From an uncultured Oribacterium sp. (lineage in GTDB: Bacteria; Bacillota; Clostridia; Lachnospirales; Lachnospiraceae), in assembly GCA_900772695.1 (NCBI GenBank), contig CAAGRO010000035.1, positions 1 to 6,272 of the forward strand: a DNA stretch of 6,272 nt, written 5' to 3'. Each line of letters opens with the position of its first letter. The stretch's first letter is position 1. The notes beneath the pieces were generated by a model. That model was not told the DNA's origin and searched no databases. It saw only the letters and a list, made by a program, of their open reading frames with translations. Below are positions 4,575 to 6,272 of the stretch, piece by piece. A program made the position numbers and the translations under genes.

Positions 4575-6230
4575 TCACCCGACGTCAAGGCAGCTGCCGC
4601 CGATAAACTCCCGGATGATGGAGTTCTTCGGGATCAGCTCCGGGCTGATCGGAAGGAAGTAGTCGAGGAACTTGAGGAGCCGCTTCGCCTCCTGATACTC
4701 CGGCTCGTCCGGCCGGATCTGGAACAGGAGGGGTGCCGCGAAGAGCTTCAGTACCGGCAGCTCATAGATCATGCTGGAGTTCACCATCACATCCGCGGTC
4801 TCCTGGTACGGGAAGATGTTCTTATCCTCTCCCCGGCGCACGCTGTCCCACATAGTGATGGTGTCCTTGGCGCTGTAGCCGCGGGTGCGGTTGTCACGCA
4901 CGATGCGGCGGAGGAGACGGCCGTCCGCCGTCGGTATACGGTTGTGGTCGTCGACATTGATCTGGGTCAGGGCGGAGATATAGATCTTGAAGCGGGCGTC
5001 CGCCGGAAGGTCCTTCGACATCTCGTCATTCAGGCAGTGGATGCCTTCGATGACGAGGACGTCATTCTCGCCGAGCTTACAGAAGTTGCCGCGGTACTCT
5101 CGCTTTCCGGTGATGAAATTGTAGACCGGCAGCTGCACCGTCTCACCCGCAAGGAGCTTCCGCATATCCTCGCTGAACTGTTCGATATCAACGCACTGGA
5201 TGGACTCGAAATCCTTCTTTCCATCCGGCCCGATCGGCGCGAGCTCACGATCACGGAAGTAATTATCGACGGTGATCGGGTGCGGATGCAGGCCGAGCGC
5301 CATGAGCTGGATACTGAGACGGCGTGAAAAGGTCGTCTTGCCGGAGCTCGACGGGCCGGCGATCATAACGAGCTTCTTATCACGCTTCGCGATCTGCATC
5401 GCGATGTTGCCGATCGTCTTCTCGAAGATCGCCTCCTGCATCAGGATGAGCTCATCGGTACCACCCTGGACGATGCGGTCATTCAGCGCAGCGACATTAC
5501 CGCAGTCGATGGAGTTCGCCCAGGCCGCGGATTCCTTCTGGACCTTATAGAGCTTATCCAGCGGAACGAACGCGGCGACATGCTCCGGATCCCGCTTCGT
5601 CGGCAGCATCAGAACGAAGCCGCTGCCGTACGGCACCAGGTCGAAGGCCCGGATGTAGCTCGTATCCATCACCATATAGCCATAGTAGTAGTCGAAGAAA
5701 TTTCCGAGGCTGTAGATGTTGACCCGGCTCGTCATGCGATAATGGAACAGGCGCTCCTTGCTCGTCATCCCGACCTCATAGAACATCTGGATCGCTTCGT
5801 CGGTCTGCACGCTCTTCTTCATGATCGGAATCTTCTGATCCCGGTACCCTTCCATCGTCTTCTTCACTTCAGCGAGCAGTACCTCCGTCACCTCGACCCC
5901 GCCGTTCAGATAGCAGTAAAAGCCACCGCCGAGGGTGTAGTCGACCACGACGCCGAAATCCTGCACATCGGCGCAGAGGTGGTAGAAGGCCTTCAGCATC
6001 ATGAAGATCGCGGAGCGCTGGTAGGCCATATGTCCTTCCTTGTCTGCGCCCGTGATGAAGCTGATCTCCCCGCCCCTCTCCGGTATGCGCTTATGAAGCT
6101 CATAGAGCTTCGTATCGAGCTTCGCCAGCAGGATCTCATGCGGGATCTCCGCCTGATGCTGCATCGCGATCTCATAAAATGTCGTGCCCGATGGATAGTC
6201 GCAGGTCTTTCCCTGAACCGTAATCATCAT
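4575..6230 (-). CDS. TGS-domain nucleoside kinase, uridine kinase-like
   Basis: The protein is 551 aa from the start chosen here. Residues about 2-60 resemble a TGS domain. Residues about 65-215 resemble the second additional domain of threonyl-tRNA synthetase (segment HMAYQRSAIFMM near 67-78, GGGFYCYL near 101-108). The C-terminal part (about 285-480) is a phosphoribulokinase/uridine kinase P-loop domain with Walker A GPSSSGKTT at 292-300, DNYF at 322-325 and VIEGIHCL at 393-400. The kinase part would phosphorylate uridine/cytidine or a related small substrate; the true substrate is not shown by sequence. An in-frame GTG at 6248 is rejected as start because AAAGGAGG lies within its first codons, placed ideally (7 nt) for the ATG at 6230. 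Similar fused kinases are known in Clostridia, usually labelled nucleoside or uridine kinase. rnpB follows 60 nt downstream on the same strand. Confidence 0.88.
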   Translation of the reverse strand: MMITVQGKTCDYPSGTTFYEIAMQHQAEIPHEILLAKLDTKLYELHKRIPERGGEISFITGADKEGHMAYQRSAIFMMLKAFYHLCADVQDFGVVVDYTLGGGFYCYLNGGVEVTEVLLAEVKKTMEGYRDQKIPIMKKSVQTDEAIQMFYEVGMTSKERLFHYRMTSRVNIYSLGNFFDYYYGYMVMDTSYIRAFDLVPYGSGFVLMLPTKRDPEHVAAFVPLDKLYKVQKESAAWANSIDCGNVAALNDRIVQGGTDELILMQEAIFEKTIGNIAMQIAKRDKKLVMIAGPSSSGKTTFSRRLSIQLMALGLHPHPITVDNYFRDRELAPIGPDGKKDFESIQCVDIEQFSEDMRKLLAGETVQLPVYNFITGKREYRGNFCKLGENDVLVIEGIHCLNDEMSKDLPADARFKIYISALTQINVDDHNRIPTADGRLLRRIVRDNRTRGYSAKDTITMWDSVRRGEDKNIFPYQETADVMVNSSMIYELPVLKLFAAPLLFQIRPDEPEYQEAKRLLKFLDYFLPISPELIPKNSIIREFIGGSCLDVG

Positions 6231-6272
6231 ATCCTTTCCTCCTTTCACGGATACAGGTACACGGACTCGAAA
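6231..6272 (-). promoter_or_regulatory. Ribosome binding site and short upstream flank of the nucleoside kinase
   Basis: The minus strand carries AAAGGAGG (about 6245 to 6238), a near-complete anti-16S match 7 nt before the ATG at 6230. The remaining bases to the window edge show no clear promoter, so the promoter lies outside or the gene is cotranscribed with an upstream gene. Confidence 0.7.

Noticed and set aside
4356..5327. Plus-strand open frame of 323 codons over rnpB and the nucleoside kinase
   Set aside because: It spans part of the RNase P RNA and the antisense of a well-supported P-loop kinase, and has no family features.
6231..6248. GTG start at 6248 for the nucleoside kinase
   Set aside because: The ribosome binding site AAAGGAGG lies inside those first codons and is correctly spaced for the ATG at 6230.

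Overview
The window looks like Firmicutes chromosome, most likely a GC-rich member of the Lachnospiraceae/Clostridia. This is inferred from strong GGAGG ribosome binding sites, a cre-like operator, a class A-type RNase P RNA and a TGS-domain nucleoside kinase of a type common in Clostridia. No taxonomic search could be run. No insertion sequence, CRISPR array, tRNA gene or phage gene is visible.

Layout. Positions 1-101 are an AT-rich flank. A 2-keto-3-deoxygluconate kinase-like PfkB gene lies on the minus strand (102-1133). It is divergent from a LacI-family regulator on the plus strand (1304-2332). The region between them holds two overlapping, oppositely oriented promoters and one LacI/CcpA-type palindrome at 1231-1244. 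A structured leader of about 115 bp precedes uxaC, glucuronate (uronate) isomerase (2449-3876). From 3877 to about 4100 there is no gene, but a dense run of hairpins, which ends at a strong bidirectional terminator (4103-4155). On the minus strand, converging on the same terminator, is rnpB (RNase P RNA, about 4167-4515) with its own consensus-like promoter. Upstream of rnpB on the same strand is a TGS/ThrRS-like plus P-loop uridine kinase-like gene (4575-6230).

How the genes work together. UxaC isomerises glucuronate and galacturonate. KDG kinase phosphorylates 2-keto-3-deoxygluconate, the later intermediate of the same hexuronate pathway. The LacI-type protein between them is the obvious candidate local regulator, and the palindrome in the divergent promoter region is its likely operator, or a CcpA site. 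The oxidoreductase, dehydratase and KDPG aldolase steps are not in the window. The rnpB/nucleoside kinase half is housekeeping and unrelated to the sugar genes.

The least explained parts are non-coding: the five-hairpin block after uxaC, which includes mutually exclusive pairings, and the three-way-junction-like leader just ahead of the uxaC ribosome binding site. No wholly new protein system is evident.
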